From contig DASRIA010000052.1 of NCBI GenBank assembly GCA_035650255.1, positions 41,121 through 105,120 on the forward strand: a stretch of DNA of 64,000 bases. The letters are read 5' to 3'. Each line of letters starts with the position of its first letter. Position 1 is the first letter of the stretch. This stretch comes from DASRIA01 sp035650255 (lineage in GTDB: Bacteria; Actinomycetota; Thermoleophilia; Solirubrobacterales; JBBDJG01). The notes beneath the pieces were generated by a model. It had not been told where the DNA came from. It searched no databases and worked only from the letters and a program-made list of their open reading frames with translations. A program made the position numbers and the translations under genes. Positions 17,841-25,366 of the stretch are shown in pieces.

Positions 17841-18596
17841 ATGCACCAGCCAGATCTCTCCGGACGGGTGGCGGCGATCACCGGCGCCTCGTCCGGCATC
17901 GGCGAGGCGACGGCCGTGACGCTCGCGCGCGCCGGCGCCGCCGTTTCGCTCGCAGCCCGCCGCAGCGACCGGATCGACCAGCTCGCCGAGCGCATCGAGT
18001 CGGAAGGAGGCCGCGCGCTCGCAATCGAGACCGACGTCACCGACGAGGAGCAGGCGAACGAGTTCGTCCGGCGCACCAAGGACGAGCTGGGGCGTCTCGA
18101 CGTGCTCGTCAACAACGCCGGCGTGATGCTGCTCGGGCCTGTGATCGGCGCGGACACGAGCGAATGGCGCCGCATGATCGAGGTGAACCTGCTCGGGCTG
18201 CTCTACTGCACACACGCCGCGCTGCCCATCATGGGCGAGCAGGGCAGCGGCCACATCGTGAACGTGTCCTCGGTGGCGGGGCGCTTCGCGAACCTCGGGT
18301 CGGCCGTCTACAACCTCACCAAGTTCGGCGTGAACGCGTTCTCGGAGGCGCTGCGCCAGGAGGTGGTGGGCGCGAACGTGAAGGTCACCGTGATCGAGCC
18401 CGGCATGGTCGAGACGGAGCTGCTCAGCCACAACACCCACCCGATGGTGCTGGAGGCGGCGCAGCGGATGCGCGAGGAGGTCGGCACCCCGCTGACGTCC
18501 GAGGACATCGCGGAGGCGATCCTCTACGCGGTCGGCGGGCCGGAGCGGGTGGCGGTCAACGAAGTGCTCGTGCGCCCCGCGGGCCAGCGGCGGTAG
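17841..18596 (+). CDS. Short-chain dehydrogenase/reductase (classical SDR)
   Basis: A 251-residue classical SDR with cofactor motif TGASSGIG at residues 14-21, 'NNAG' at about 90-93, and the catalytic Ser...Tyr-x3-Lys in 'VNVSSVAG...YNLTK'. The 'LAARR' after strand 2 suggests NADP(H) preference. It fits the clavulanate-dehydrogenase/YdfG-like group of oxidoreductases; the substrate is unknown. It lies nine bases after the epimerase and five before the alcohol dehydrogenase. Confidence 0.92.
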   Translation: MHQPDLSGRVAAITGASSGIGEATAVTLARAGAAVSLAARRSDRIDQLAERIESEGGRALAIETDVTDEEQANEFVRRTKDELGRLDVLVNNAGVMLLGPVIGADTSEWRRMIEVNLLGLLYCTHAALPIMGEQGSGHIVNVSSVAGRFANLGSAVYNLTKFGVNAFSEALRQEVVGANVKVTVIEPGMVETELLSHNTHPMVLEAAQRMREEVGTPLTSEDIAEAILYAVGGPERVAVNEVLVRPAGQRR

Positions 18597-18601
18597 GCGG
18601 C

Positions 18602-19636
18602 ATGCAGGCGGTCACCTTCCAGGCGCCGGGCGAGGTCCGGGTCGAGGAGTGCCCCGAGCCGGACCTGCTGGCGCCCGACGACGCGATCGTGCAGGTGGAG
18701 GCGACCGGCGTCTGCGGGTCGGACCTCCACATCTACCACGGGCGCGTCAAGATCGAGCCCGGCTTCATCATCGGGCACGAGTACGTCGGCGAGGTGATCG
18801 CAGCGGGCGACGCGGTGACGAAGGTCGATGTCGGCGACCGGGTGCTGGGCTGCTTCCACACCGCCTGCGGATCGTGCTTCTTCTGCATGCGCGGCGAGTA
18901 CCACAAGTGCGACGAGGCGCGGGTGTTCGGCCACGGTGCCACGCTGGGCTCGCTGCCGGGCGCGCAGGCCGAGCAGGTGCTGGTGCCGCGCGCGAACCTG
19001 ACGCTGCGGCGGGTCCCCGAAGGCATGTCCGACGACGCGGCGCTGTTCGCGGGCGACGTGATGGGGACCGGCTATCACTCCGTGGTCGCCGCCGGGATGA
19101 AGCCGGGCGACACCGTGGTCGTGCTCGGGCTCGGGCCGGTCGGGCTGTGCGGCGTGCAGGCCGCGCGCGCATGTGGCGCCGCGCGGGTGATCGGGATCGA
19201 CACCGTGGCCGAGCGGCTCGAGGTGGCGCGCTCGTTCGGCGCGGAGGCCGTGCACCTGACCGAGGAGGATCCACGCGCCGCGGTGAAGGCGGCCACCGGG
19301 GGCCGGGGCGCGGACGTGGTCGTCGACGCGGTCGGCCATCCCGACGCGCTCGACATGGCGTGCCGCATGGCGCGCAAGGCGGGGACGGTGTCGGTGGTCG
19401 GGGTCTACGCCGAGCGCTGCGAGCTGCACATGGGCGTCGTGTGGATCAAGGCGCTGAAGATGGTGACCGGTCACGCCAACGTGATCTCCCACGTCGACTC
19501 GGTGCTGGCGATGATGGCCGCCGGACAGCTCGATCCCACGCCGCTCGTGAGCCGTCACATGAAGCTCGAGGAGGCGCCCGACGCGTACGAGGCGTACGCG
19601 AACCGGGAAGCGCTCAAAATAGTGATGTCGCCCTAG
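18602..19636 (+). CDS. Zinc-dependent alcohol dehydrogenase (MDR family)
   Basis: A 344-residue medium-chain dehydrogenase. The catalytic zinc ligands are in 'GVCGSDLH' (Cys38) and 'GHEYVG' (His59, Glu60). A structural zinc lobe is present in a CxxCxxC...C arrangement ('CGSCFFCMRGEYHKC'). The NAD fold has 'VLGLGPVGLCGVQAA' and an acidic residue in 'IGIDTVAERL', favouring NAD. It resembles threonine/sorbitol/formaldehyde-type dehydrogenases. The ATG at 18602 follows the SDR stop by five bases. With the aldehyde dehydrogenase 12 bases downstream, an alcohol to aldehyde to acid oxidation is the simplest reading. Confidence 0.92.
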   Translation: MQAVTFQAPGEVRVEECPEPDLLAPDDAIVQVEATGVCGSDLHIYHGRVKIEPGFIIGHEYVGEVIAAGDAVTKVDVGDRVLGCFHTACGSCFFCMRGEYHKCDEARVFGHGATLGSLPGAQAEQVLVPRANLTLRRVPEGMSDDAALFAGDVMGTGYHSVVAAGMKPGDTVVVLGLGPVGLCGVQAARACGAARVIGIDTVAERLEVARSFGAEAVHLTEEDPRAAVKAATGGRGADVVVDAVGHPDALDMACRMARKAGTVSVVGVYAERCELHMGVVWIKALKMVTGHANVISHVDSVLAMMAAGQLDPTPLVSRHMKLEEAPDAYEAYANREALKIVMSP

Positions 19637-19648
19637 GAGGACGAGCCG

Positions 19649-21142
19649 ATGACCGTCACCGCACCGCCCAGCGAACTTTCCGACGCCGCTCGCCGGTTCC
19701 TCCAGGGGCCGAAGCAGCTCCTGATCGGCGGGGAGTGGAGGGCGGCCGCCGACGGGCGGACGTTCGAATCGATCGACCCGGCGACCGGCGAGCCGGTCGC
19801 GCAGGTCGCCCAGGCGGGCGCGCAGGACGTCGACGCGGCGGTGCAGGCCGCCCGCGCCGCGTTCGCGGACGGCAGTCCCTGGCGCAAGCTTTCGGCGGCC
19901 GCGCGCGGCCAGCTGCTGAACTCGCTCGCCGACCTGGTCGACGCCAACGCGCAGGAGCTGGCTGAGCTGGAGTCGCTCGACAACGGTAAGCCGCTCACGT
20001 ACGCGCGCCAGATCGACATCGGCCTGACGACGTCGCATTTCCGCTACTTCGCGGGGTGGCCGACCAAGATCGAGGGCGAAGTGATCCCGGTGGCCGGCGG
20101 CGACGGGATGCTGGTCTACACGCGCAAGGAGCCCGTCGGCGTGGCGGGGCAGATCATTCCCTGGAACTTCCCGCTGATGATGGCCGCGTGGAAGCTGGCG
20201 CCGGCGCTGGCGGCGGGCTGCACCGTGGTGCTGAAGCCGGCCGAGCAGACACCGCTGACCGCCCTGCGGCTCGGAGAGCTCGCACTCGAAGCCGGATTTC
20301 CCGAGGGCGTCCTGAACGTCGTCACGGGCGATGGGGAGACCGGCGCGGCGATCGTCGACCACCCGGGTGTCGACAAGATCTCGTTCACGGGCTCCACGCC
20401 GGTGGGGCGGGAGATCGGCGCGAAGGCGGGCCGCGCGCTGAAGCGCGTGACGCTCGAGCTGGGCGGCAAGTCGCCCAACATCATCCTGCCCGACGCCAAC
20501 CTGAAGGCCGCGATCGGGGGCTCCTTCCAGGGCATCTACTTCAACACCGGGCAGGCGTGCAACGCGGGCTCGCGGCTGTTCGTCCACAAGGACCAGTTCG
20601 ACGAGGTCGTCTCGGCGCTGGCCGAGCGCGCGCCGAAGATGAAGATGGGGCCCGGCCTCGCGCCCGACACGCAGCTGGGCCCGGTCGTGTCCGCCGCCCA
20701 GCACGAGCGCGTCACCGGTTACATCGAGAAGGGCAAGGCGGAGGGCGCGGAGCTGGTCGCGGGCGGCGGCGCCCGCAGCCCCGGTTACTTCGTCGAGCCG
20801 ACGCTCTTCACGACCACGTCCGACGACATTGCGATCACGCGGGAGGAGATCTTCGGGCCGGTGCTCGTCGCCCAGCCGTACGACTCGATCGAGGAGGTGG
20901 CGGAGCGCGCGAACCAGACGGACTACGGCCTCGCCGCCGGCGTGTGGACGCGGGACATCGGCAACGCGCACCGGCTCGCCGCGCTGCTGCGCGCCGGCAC
21001 GGTGTACGTGAACGTCTGGGGCCTGACGGACCCGGCCGCGCCGTTCGGCGGCTTCAAGTCATCGGGCGTGGGGCGGGAGCACGGCCGCGCGGGTCTCGAG
21101 GAGTACCTCGAGACGAAGACCGTCTGGACCAGCCTCACTTGA
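19649..21142 (+). CDS. Aldehyde dehydrogenase (NAD(P)+), ALDH superfamily
   Basis: A 497-residue enzyme oxidising an aldehyde to the carboxylic acid. Catalytic cysteine C304 in 'GQACNAGSR', general base E270 in 'LELGGKSPN', cofactor loop 'FTGSTPVGREI' and 'PWNFPLMM' are all intact. The length and sequence are those of the ALDH1/2-like betaine/phenylacetaldehyde-type group. It has a good ribosome-binding site (AGGAGG) and sits in the dehydrogenase operon, so its aldehyde is likely produced by the upstream alcohol dehydrogenase. Confidence 0.95.
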   Translation: MTVTAPPSELSDAARRFLQGPKQLLIGGEWRAAADGRTFESIDPATGEPVAQVAQAGAQDVDAAVQAARAAFADGSPWRKLSAAARGQLLNSLADLVDANAQELAELESLDNGKPLTYARQIDIGLTTSHFRYFAGWPTKIEGEVIPVAGGDGMLVYTRKEPVGVAGQIIPWNFPLMMAAWKLAPALAAGCTVVLKPAEQTPLTALRLGELALEAGFPEGVLNVVTGDGETGAAIVDHPGVDKISFTGSTPVGREIGAKAGRALKRVTLELGGKSPNIILPDANLKAAIGGSFQGIYFNTGQACNAGSRLFVHKDQFDEVVSALAERAPKMKMGPGLAPDTQLGPVVSAAQHERVTGYIEKGKAEGAELVAGGGARSPGYFVEPTLFTTTSDDIAITREEIFGPVLVAQPYDSIEEVAERANQTDYGLAAGVWTRDIGNAHRLAALLRAGTVYVNVWGLTDPAAPFGGFKSSGVGREHGRAGLEEYLETKTVWTSLT

Positions 21143-21149
21143 GGGACAG

Positions 21150-21302
21150 ATGAGGCAGGGCATCGTCGCCGAGCAGCCGGTCTGCTCGCGCTGCGAGACG
21201 CCCGGGCAGCGGTTCGGGCGAAAGTGCCCCAAGTGCGGGCGCCGCTACTGGGGCGGCGGGCTGCTGCGCATGCTGCTGGGCGGTCCCACGGTCAAGCGCT
21301 GA
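21150..21302 (+). CDS. Tiny zinc-ribbon protein (50 aa)
   Basis: Starts MRQGIVAEQPVCSRCETPGQ and has two CxxC pairs (CSRC and CPKC) 11 residues apart, then a Trp-Gly-Gly-Gly stretch and a basic tail. It is eight bases after the aldehyde dehydrogenase stop with GAGGGAC before the ATG, so it looks like the last gene of that operon. Its 3' end overlaps the convergent arsC gene by 11 bases. The knuckle pattern resembles the N-terminal ribbon of many small regulatory proteins; no function can be assigned. Confidence 0.65.
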   Translation: MRQGIVAEQPVCSRCETPGQRFGRKCPKCGRRYWGGGLLRMLLGGPTVKR

Positions 21303-21681
21303 GCTCGCGCACGAGGTCGCGCACCCGCCCGGAGATGTCGTCGCGGATCGCGCGCACCTCTTCGACCGGCCGGCCCTTCGGGTCCGGCAGGTCCCAGTCG
21401 ATGTAGCGCTTGCCCGGGATGTAGGGGCACTCGTCGCCGCACCCCATGGTCACGACGACGTCGGCCCACTGCGCAAGGTCGTCGGTGAGCTTCTGCGGGA
21501 CCTGGGAGGACACGTCGACGCCGAGTTCGCGCATCGCCTCGACGACCTCCGGGTGCACGCGGTCGCCGGGCGTGGTTCCCGCCGAGCGCGCTTCGTGCGC
21601 GGTCCCGGCCTCGCGCTCGAACAGCGCCCGCGACATCTGAGAGCGGCCTGCATTGTGCAAGCAGACGAATATGACCTTCAT
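21292..21681 (-). CDS. arsC: Arsenate reductase, low-molecular-weight phosphatase type
   Basis: Reduces arsenate to arsenite in the cytoplasm. 129 residues with the P-loop C-x5-R-S motif at the N-terminus (Cys7, Arg13 in CLHNAGRS) and further cysteines C81 and C85 in 'GCGDECPYIPGK', the arrangement of the thiol-cascade ArsC class (thioredoxin- or mycothiol-linked). The 'DLPDPKG' acid loop is present. It is the last gene of the arsR-arsI-R2lox-arsC cluster and is separated from the oxidase by 52 bases holding a palindrome and a duplicated start region. No arsenite efflux pump (ArsB/Acr3) is seen in the window. Confidence 0.92.
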   Translation of the reverse strand: MKVIFVCLHNAGRSQMSRALFEREAGTAHEARSAGTTPGDRVHPEVVEAMRELGVDVSSQVPQKLTDDLAQWADVVVTMGCGDECPYIPGKRYIDWDLPDPKGRPVEEVRAIRDDISGRVRDLVRELSA

Positions 21682-21697
21682 TCATATGACCTTCATT
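21669..21697 (-). repeat. 15-bp tandem duplication of the arsC start region
   Basis: The 14-mer ATATGACCTTCATT (plus strand) occurs at 21669-21682 and again at 21684-21697, a 15-bp period. On the coding strand this gives a mini reading frame Met-Lys-Val-Ile-stop whose stop directly precedes the real arsC ATG, and it places GAAGG eight bases before that ATG as ribosome-binding site. The duplication thus appears to have created the translation start signal of arsC. Confidence 0.75.
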
Positions 21698-21722
21698 TGC
21701 TTAGCCGCAAACGAAGGGAGCT

Positions 21723-21739
21723 CTGTGATCCGATCACAG
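21723..21739. promoter_or_regulatory. 17-bp perfect inverted repeat between the oxidase gene and arsC
   Basis: CTGTGATC and GATCACAG flank a single C, an 8-1-8 dyad that overlaps the stop codon of the R2-like oxidase gene (21734-21736). It could be an operator for a dimeric regulator or a short hairpin attenuating arsC. There is no U-tract, so a classical terminator is unlikely. Confidence 0.5.
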
Positions 21740-22564
21740 CGAGACTCCGATGATCTTCAGGCGGCGGGTGAGCGCGTTCAGGCCGTACTCCCCCAGCGCG
21801 CCGTCCTCGACGCCCAGCACGTCCCACGCTCCGTCGCTCGGCGGCGACACCGACTCGGCCACCGCGGGAAGGAGGTCCAGCAGGCGCTGCTTCACGACCT
21901 CCGCCATCGCCGGGTCGGCCTGCACCGCGCTGCGCAGGAAGTAGGTGCCCCAGGCGATGTGGCGCTGCTCGTCGGCGGCGATCTTGCCGTAGCCGTCCAC
22001 GAATCCAGGCAACACGCCCCGCTCGGCGAGCAGGTCGAGCAGGAAGTGCGACGCCGTGATCCCGAGCGTGCCCTCGATCACCATGTGGTAGATCGTGACG
22101 AAGTCGACCTTTGCCTCGCGGTTGCGCGGGTCACGGCGCAGCCGCTCGTGTGCGTCCACGAGCGCCTCGTCGAACACCTTCCTGAACGGCGCCCCGAGCA
22201 CGTTGCGGGCGCGCGCGACGTGGGCCCCGATCGCCGCGGGATCCGCGATCACCTCGTTCTGGAAGCGGGCATAGAACTGCATGTGGCGCACCTCGTCCAC
22301 GAGCTGCGTGGAGAGGTAGCTGCCCTCTTCCTCGTCGTCCTGTGCCAGCACCAGCCCGCAGAACTGCGTGGAGATCCGCTCCTCGGCGACCATCAGCGAG
22401 CTGAGCACCCAGTACAGGAGGTCGCGCTCGGCGGCGGGGAGCGCGGCCCAGTCTGCGGGGTCGCGGCCGAGGTCGACGTCCTGCGCCGCCCAGTGCGCGC
22501 GCTCCCAGTCCTCGTACAGCTGCTGCGGCGTGCGCAGCCCGGGCTGTGCGACCTCGACGCTCAT
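21734..22564 (-). CDS. R2-like ligand-binding oxidase (R2lox), ferritin-like diiron or Mn/Fe protein
   Basis: A 276-residue four-helix protein of the ribonucleotide-reductase R2 superfamily. Metal ligands are in order: E61 (AEER), E91 and H94 (DEVRH), E164 (VIEG), E199 and H202 (DEQRH). This spacing, the length and the lack of an R1 partner fit R2lox rather than a true R2. By comparison with the M. tuberculosis Rv0233 sequence as I recall it, the tyrosine that forms the Tyr-Val crosslink is conserved (Y159, five before E164), while the valine position is isoleucine (I64). The start ATG 22564 overlaps the arsI stop (ATGA). The presence of this oxidase inside an arsenic operon suggests an oxidative step on an arsenical or a thiol/lipid repair role; the function is unproven. 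Confidence 0.75.
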   Translation of the reverse strand: MSVEVAQPGLRTPQQLYEDWERAHWAAQDVDLGRDPADWAALPAAERDLLYWVLSSLMVAEERISTQFCGLVLAQDDEEEGSYLSTQLVDEVRHMQFYARFQNEVIADPAAIGAHVARARNVLGAPFRKVFDEALVDAHERLRRDPRNREAKVDFVTIYHMVIEGTLGITASHFLLDLLAERGVLPGFVDGYGKIAADEQRHIAWGTYFLRSAVQADPAMAEVVKQRLLDLLPAVAESVSPPSDGAWDVLGVEDGALGEYGLNALTRRLKIIGVSL

Positions 22565-22977
22565 GACGCGCAGCAGGCGGAGCCGGCGGGCGCCGCGTGC
22601 TCGACGTCCTCGAGCACGGTGAACACCTCCCACGGCGTGCCGTCCGGGTCCGTGACCCAGATCTTGTCCTGCCGCGCGTAGCAGCACTCGGTGTCCATTT
22701 CGTCGAAGGTCGCCAGGCCTGCCTGCTTCAGCCGCAGGCGGGTGGCGAGTACCTCGTCGGTCGACGAGACCTTGATCCCGCCGTGGTTGAAGGCGCCGAG
22801 GCCGTCGCCGCGTTCGCCCTCGATGAGCGCGAGCACGATCTCCGGGTCCTGGGGCTCGAACTTGACGTACCCCGGGCGCTGCTTGGCCGGCTCGGCGTCG
22901 AGCAGCGCTCGATAGAAGGGGGTGGCGCGGTCCACGTCGGTGACGGTGATCGCAAGGTGCGGCTTCATCTCAGCCAT
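22561..22977 (-). CDS. arsI: ArsI/CadI family C-As lyase (VOC superfamily)
   Basis: Non-heme Fe(II) dioxygenase that cleaves the C-As bond of trivalent methyl- or aromatic arsenicals; CadI homologues are cadmium/arsenic induced. 138 residues of vicinal-oxygen-chelate fold. The likely metal ligands H7 (KPHLAI), H65 (NHGG) and E117 (PWEVF) and the substrate-binding vicinal pair C98-C99 (TECCYARQDK) are all present, and a second CC pair lies at the extreme C-terminus (GSACCAS). The start is ATG 22977 inside the arsR 3' end (13-base overlap); the upstream open frame is not family-like. The stop overlaps the R2lox start. Confidence 0.9.
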   Translation of the reverse strand: MAEMKPHLAITVTDVDRATPFYRALLDAEPAKQRPGYVKFEPQDPEIVLALIEGERGDGLGAFNHGGIKVSSTDEVLATRLRLKQAGLATFDEMDTECCYARQDKIWVTDPDGTPWEVFTVLEDVEHAAPAGSACCAS

Positions 22978-23318
22978 GTCGAGAGCTCCTTGGTAGCTTC
23001 GGGAATCACGTAGTAGTAGGCCCACAGCCCGCGCCGCTCTACGTCCACGAGCCCTGCCTCGCGCAGCACTTTGAGGTGGTGGGAGACGGTGGGCTGGGAC
23101 ACGTCGAAGAGCGGCGTCAACTCGCACACGCACACCTTGCCGGCGTGCTTGCGCAGCACGTCCACGAGCTGGACCCGGATCGGGTCGGACAGCGCCCGGC
23201 CCACCTGCGCGATGCGCTGTGCCGCCGCCGGCGTCACAGCCGGGTGCACAGGGGGGTCGCAGCAGGGCTTGCCCGCCGGGCGCTTCACCTTCGGCTCGGT
23301 CTTGAGGGCTACGGCCAT
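22965..23318 (-). CDS. arsR: ArsR/SmtB family arsenic- or cadmium-sensing repressor
   Basis: A 117-residue winged-helix repressor of metalloid resistance. The classic ArsR metal site CVC (C63, C65 in 'KVCVCELTPLFDVSQPTVSHHLK') precedes the recognition helix, and a vicinal CC at 19-20 may be a third/fourth ligand as in CadC- or Corynebacterium-type sensors. It heads the operon arsR-arsI-R2lox-arsC with gene overlaps. It probably represses its own promoter just upstream and is released on As(III), methyl-As(III) or Cd(II) binding. Confidence 0.92.
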   Translation of the reverse strand: MAVALKTEPKVKRPAGKPCCDPPVHPAVTPAAAQRIAQVGRALSDPIRVQLVDVLRKHAGKVCVCELTPLFDVSQPTVSHHLKVLREAGLVDVERRGLWAYYYVIPEATKELSTWLR

Positions 23319-23324
23319 GCCTTC

Positions 23325-23356
23325 ATTGATAGCACATTACATAGATGATCGTCAAT
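23325..23356 (-). promoter_or_regulatory. Promoter and probable ArsR operator of the arsenic operon
   Basis: On the minus strand a -35 TTGACG (23355-23350) is followed after 18 bases by TATCAA (23331-23326), about seven bases before the arsR ATG. The segment is bounded by inverted ends ATTGA...TCAAT and is AT-rich compared with its surroundings, as expected for an ArsR/SmtB operator overlapping the promoter. The transcript would have almost no leader. The divergent peptidase gene starts within 60 bases. Confidence 0.55.
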
Positions 23357-23372
23357 GGAATGTCGGTGGGTC

Positions 23373-24692
23373 ATGATCTGGGCGATGGCGCTCGCACAGG
23401 AAGCCACCGAGCTGCTCCAGCGTCTGATCCGGCTCAACACGGTCAATCCGCCGGGTAACGAGCGGGTCGCGCAGGAGCTGCTGCGCTCCGAGCTCGAGGC
23501 GGCGGGCTTCGACTGCGAGCTGGTCGGCGCGACAGACGAGCGGCCGAACCTGATCGCGCGCCTGCGCGGCCGGGCCGGGGGGAAGCGCCTCTGTTATCTG
23601 AGCCACGTCGACACCGTGCTCGCGGATGCGTCCGAGTGGAGCGTCGATCCCTGGTCGGGCGAGCTGAAGGACGGGTTCGTGTGGGGGAGGGGCGCGCTCG
23701 ACATGAAGGGCCAGGTCGCCTGTGAGGTGGCCGCCGCCTGCAACCTGGCGCGGTCGGGCTGGCGGCCGGAGCGGGGCGAGCTGCTGGTCGTCGTGACGTG
23801 CGACGAGGAAGCCGGCGCGACCTACGGCGCACAGTGGCTGTGCGAGCAGGTGCCCGACAAGGTGCGCTGCGACATGGTCGTCAACGAGGGTGCGGGCGAA
23901 GTGCTCGACTTCGAGGGGCGCCGCATGTACACGCTGTGCATAGGTGAGAAGGGCGTGTTCCGCTTCAAGCTGGTCACGCACGGGCGCGCGGGTCACGCGT
24001 CGATGCCGGGCATCGGCGACAACGCACTGCTGCGGATGGTCGAAGTGCTCTCCCGGCTGGACGGCCGTCAGCCGCCCTTCGACGCGTATCCGGCCGGCGT
24101 TGCATGCCTGGAGGCGCTCAGCGGACATGCCGTCGAGGACGTTCCGGCAGTGCTCGCCGATCTGCGCCAGGCCGAGCCGCGCCTGGCGGACCAGTTCGAG
24201 TCGATGATGCGGGTCACGCTCGCGCCGACCATGATCAGGGCGTCGGAGAAGGAGAACGTAATTCCTTCGCAGTGCACGGTCCGCGTCGACTGCCGCGTCC
24301 CGCCCGGGATGGGAGGGGAGCACGTCCGGCAACGAATCGAAGAGCTGCTCGGCCCGGAAGGCGTTGGCGGCTACACGCTCGAGTTCAGCGAGGACGTGGT
24401 CGGGAACAGCTCGCCTCCCGACTCGGCGCTGGCGGGCCACCTGCGCGATTTCGTAGGTCGCGCGGACCCGGGCGCACAGCTATTGCCGCTGGTATTGACG
24501 GGTTTTACGGATAGCCACTGGTTTCGGAAGGCCTTTCCCGAGTGCATCGCGTATGGCTTTTTCCCGCAGCGCGTGATGTCGCGCTGGGAGACGATGCCGC
24601 TCATACACGCACCGGACGAACGCATCGCTGTCGACGACATCGACTTCGCAGCGCGCTTCTTTCACGAGCTCGCGCCCGCGGTTCTGCGCTAA
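23373..24692 (+). CDS. M20 family metallopeptidase (ArgE/DapE/CPG2-like)
   Basis: A ~440-residue zinc amidohydrolase. Zinc ligands are visible as 'LSHVDTV' (H, with the catalytic D two residues later), 'GRGALDMKG' (bridging D) and 'CDEEAG' (catalytic E and E ligand); the C-terminal histidine is in 'PLIHAPDERI'. It likely hydrolyses an N-acyl-amino acid or dipeptide. The start is uncertain: ATG 23373 has GGTGGG before it, ATG 23385 also fits, and ATG 23355 would intrude on the ars promoter. It is a paralogue of the M20 gene at 36353-37690, sharing 'RLIRxxTxNPPGNER'. Confidence 0.88.
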   Translation: MIWAMALAQEATELLQRLIRLNTVNPPGNERVAQELLRSELEAAGFDCELVGATDERPNLIARLRGRAGGKRLCYLSHVDTVLADASEWSVDPWSGELKDGFVWGRGALDMKGQVACEVAAACNLARSGWRPERGELLVVVTCDEEAGATYGAQWLCEQVPDKVRCDMVVNEGAGEVLDFEGRRMYTLCIGEKGVFRFKLVTHGRAGHASMPGIGDNALLRMVEVLSRLDGRQPPFDAYPAGVACLEALSGHAVEDVPAVLADLRQAEPRLADQFESMMRVTLAPTMIRASEKENVIPSQCTVRVDCRVPPGMGGEHVRQRIEELLGPEGVGGYTLEFSEDVVGNSSPPDSALAGHLRDFVGRADPGAQLLPLVLTGFTDSHWFRKAFPECIAYGFFPQRVMSRWETMPLIHAPDERIAVDDIDFAARFFHELAPAVLR

Positions 24693-24791
24693 CAGGTCGG
24701 ACGGTCGTGTGCAAGTCGCTCGAAATTGCGGCTTGCGTTGCCATCCGGCGTATGAAATAAACATCGCTCGTCCCCTAGCGAGAGGAGTGAG

Positions 24792-25256
24792 ATGTCTCCA
24801 GCGGCTCGCAGATCTTCGCGCAAGAAAACGGCGCGCAAGAGCACGGCGCGTAAGACGACCGCGCGGAAGAAGACGGCTCGGCGTCCGGCACGCAAAACTG
24901 CGGCGCGCAAGAGCACCGCGCGCAAGACCACTGCGCGTAGGAAGACAGCGCGTAAGAGCACGGCCCGGAAGACAGCTGCACGCAAGAGCACCGCAAGGAA
25001 GAAGACGGCCCGCCGGCCGGCGCGCAAGACGACCGCGCGTAAGAAGACCGCGCGCAAGCCCGCACGGAAGAAGACGGCACGCAAGAGCACCGCTCGCCGC
25101 AAGACAACGGCGCGCAAGCCCGCACGGAAGAAGACCGCGCGCAAGAGCACCGCTCGTCGCAAGACGACGGCCCGCAAGAAGACGACGGCCCGCCGCCCGG
25201 CCCGGAAGACGGCAGCCCGCAAGACGGCTCGCCGCAAGACGGCCCGCCGGCGCTAG
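24792..25256 (+). CDS. Histone H1-like, Lys/Arg-rich low-complexity DNA-binding protein
   Basis: A 154-residue protein built from only seven amino-acid types (M, S, P, A, T, K, R); Lys plus Arg make up about 48 percent. It consists of some 25 imperfect repeats of the KTARK/KSTARK/KPARK type, like the C-terminal tails of eukaryotic H1 and of actinobacterial HupB, but without any HU domain. It should be unfolded, bind DNA electrostatically and compact the nucleoid. A good ribosome-binding site (GAGGAG) and an intrinsic terminator frame it as a single-gene unit. DNA repeats encode the protein repeats, so length polymorphism is expected. Confidence 0.85.
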   Translation: MSPAARRSSRKKTARKSTARKTTARKKTARRPARKTAARKSTARKTTARRKTARKSTARKTAARKSTARKKTARRPARKTTARKKTARKPARKKTARKSTARRKTTARKPARKKTARKSTARRKTTARKKTTARRPARKTAARKTARRKTARRR

Positions 25257-25278
25257 AGCAAGCGATCGGGACACGCTG

Positions 25279-25304
25279 AAGGGGCGGCCGCGGCCGCCCC
25301 TTTT
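25279..25304 (+). terminator. Intrinsic terminator of the histone-like gene
   Basis: A perfect 24-base palindrome centred at 25290/25291 (AAGGGGCGGCCG and its complement) ends in TTTT, 22 bases after the stop codon. It folds into an all-GC stem with a CGCG loop and is the only hairpin with a U-tract that I found in the window. Confidence 0.85.
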
Positions 25305-25330
25305 GCGTTGGAGGGCCGCGCCGCCCCTCC

Positions 25331-25366
25331 TTGACCGCCGGCGGGCCTATACCTAGAATCTAGGTA
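25331..25366 (+). promoter_or_regulatory. Leaderless promoter and PadR operator
   Basis: A -35 TTGACC (25331-25336), a 17-base spacer and a -10 TAGAAT (25354-25359) put the transcription start at or next to the ATG at 25367, so the mRNA would be leaderless. A perfect 8-1-8 inverted repeat, TACCTAGA/TCTAGGTA (25350-25366), covers the -10 and runs up to the start codon. It is the obvious operator through which the PadR protein would repress its own operon. Confidence 0.7.

Noticed and set aside
18524..20971. Long open frame of 815 codons on the minus strand opposite the alcohol and aldehyde dehydrogenase genes
   Set aside because: It is the mirror of strong plus-strand genes in GC-rich DNA, rich in Arg, His, Asp and Val with no domain; the same applies to 41515-43800 (minus), 8107-10377 (plus), 61535-63016 and 62592-63875 (minus).
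24840..25250. Short repeats in the histone-like gene resembling a repeat array or CRISPR
   Set aside because: Repeat units are codon-length multiples without regular spacers and encode KTARK-type peptides in one open frame; no cas genes are nearby.
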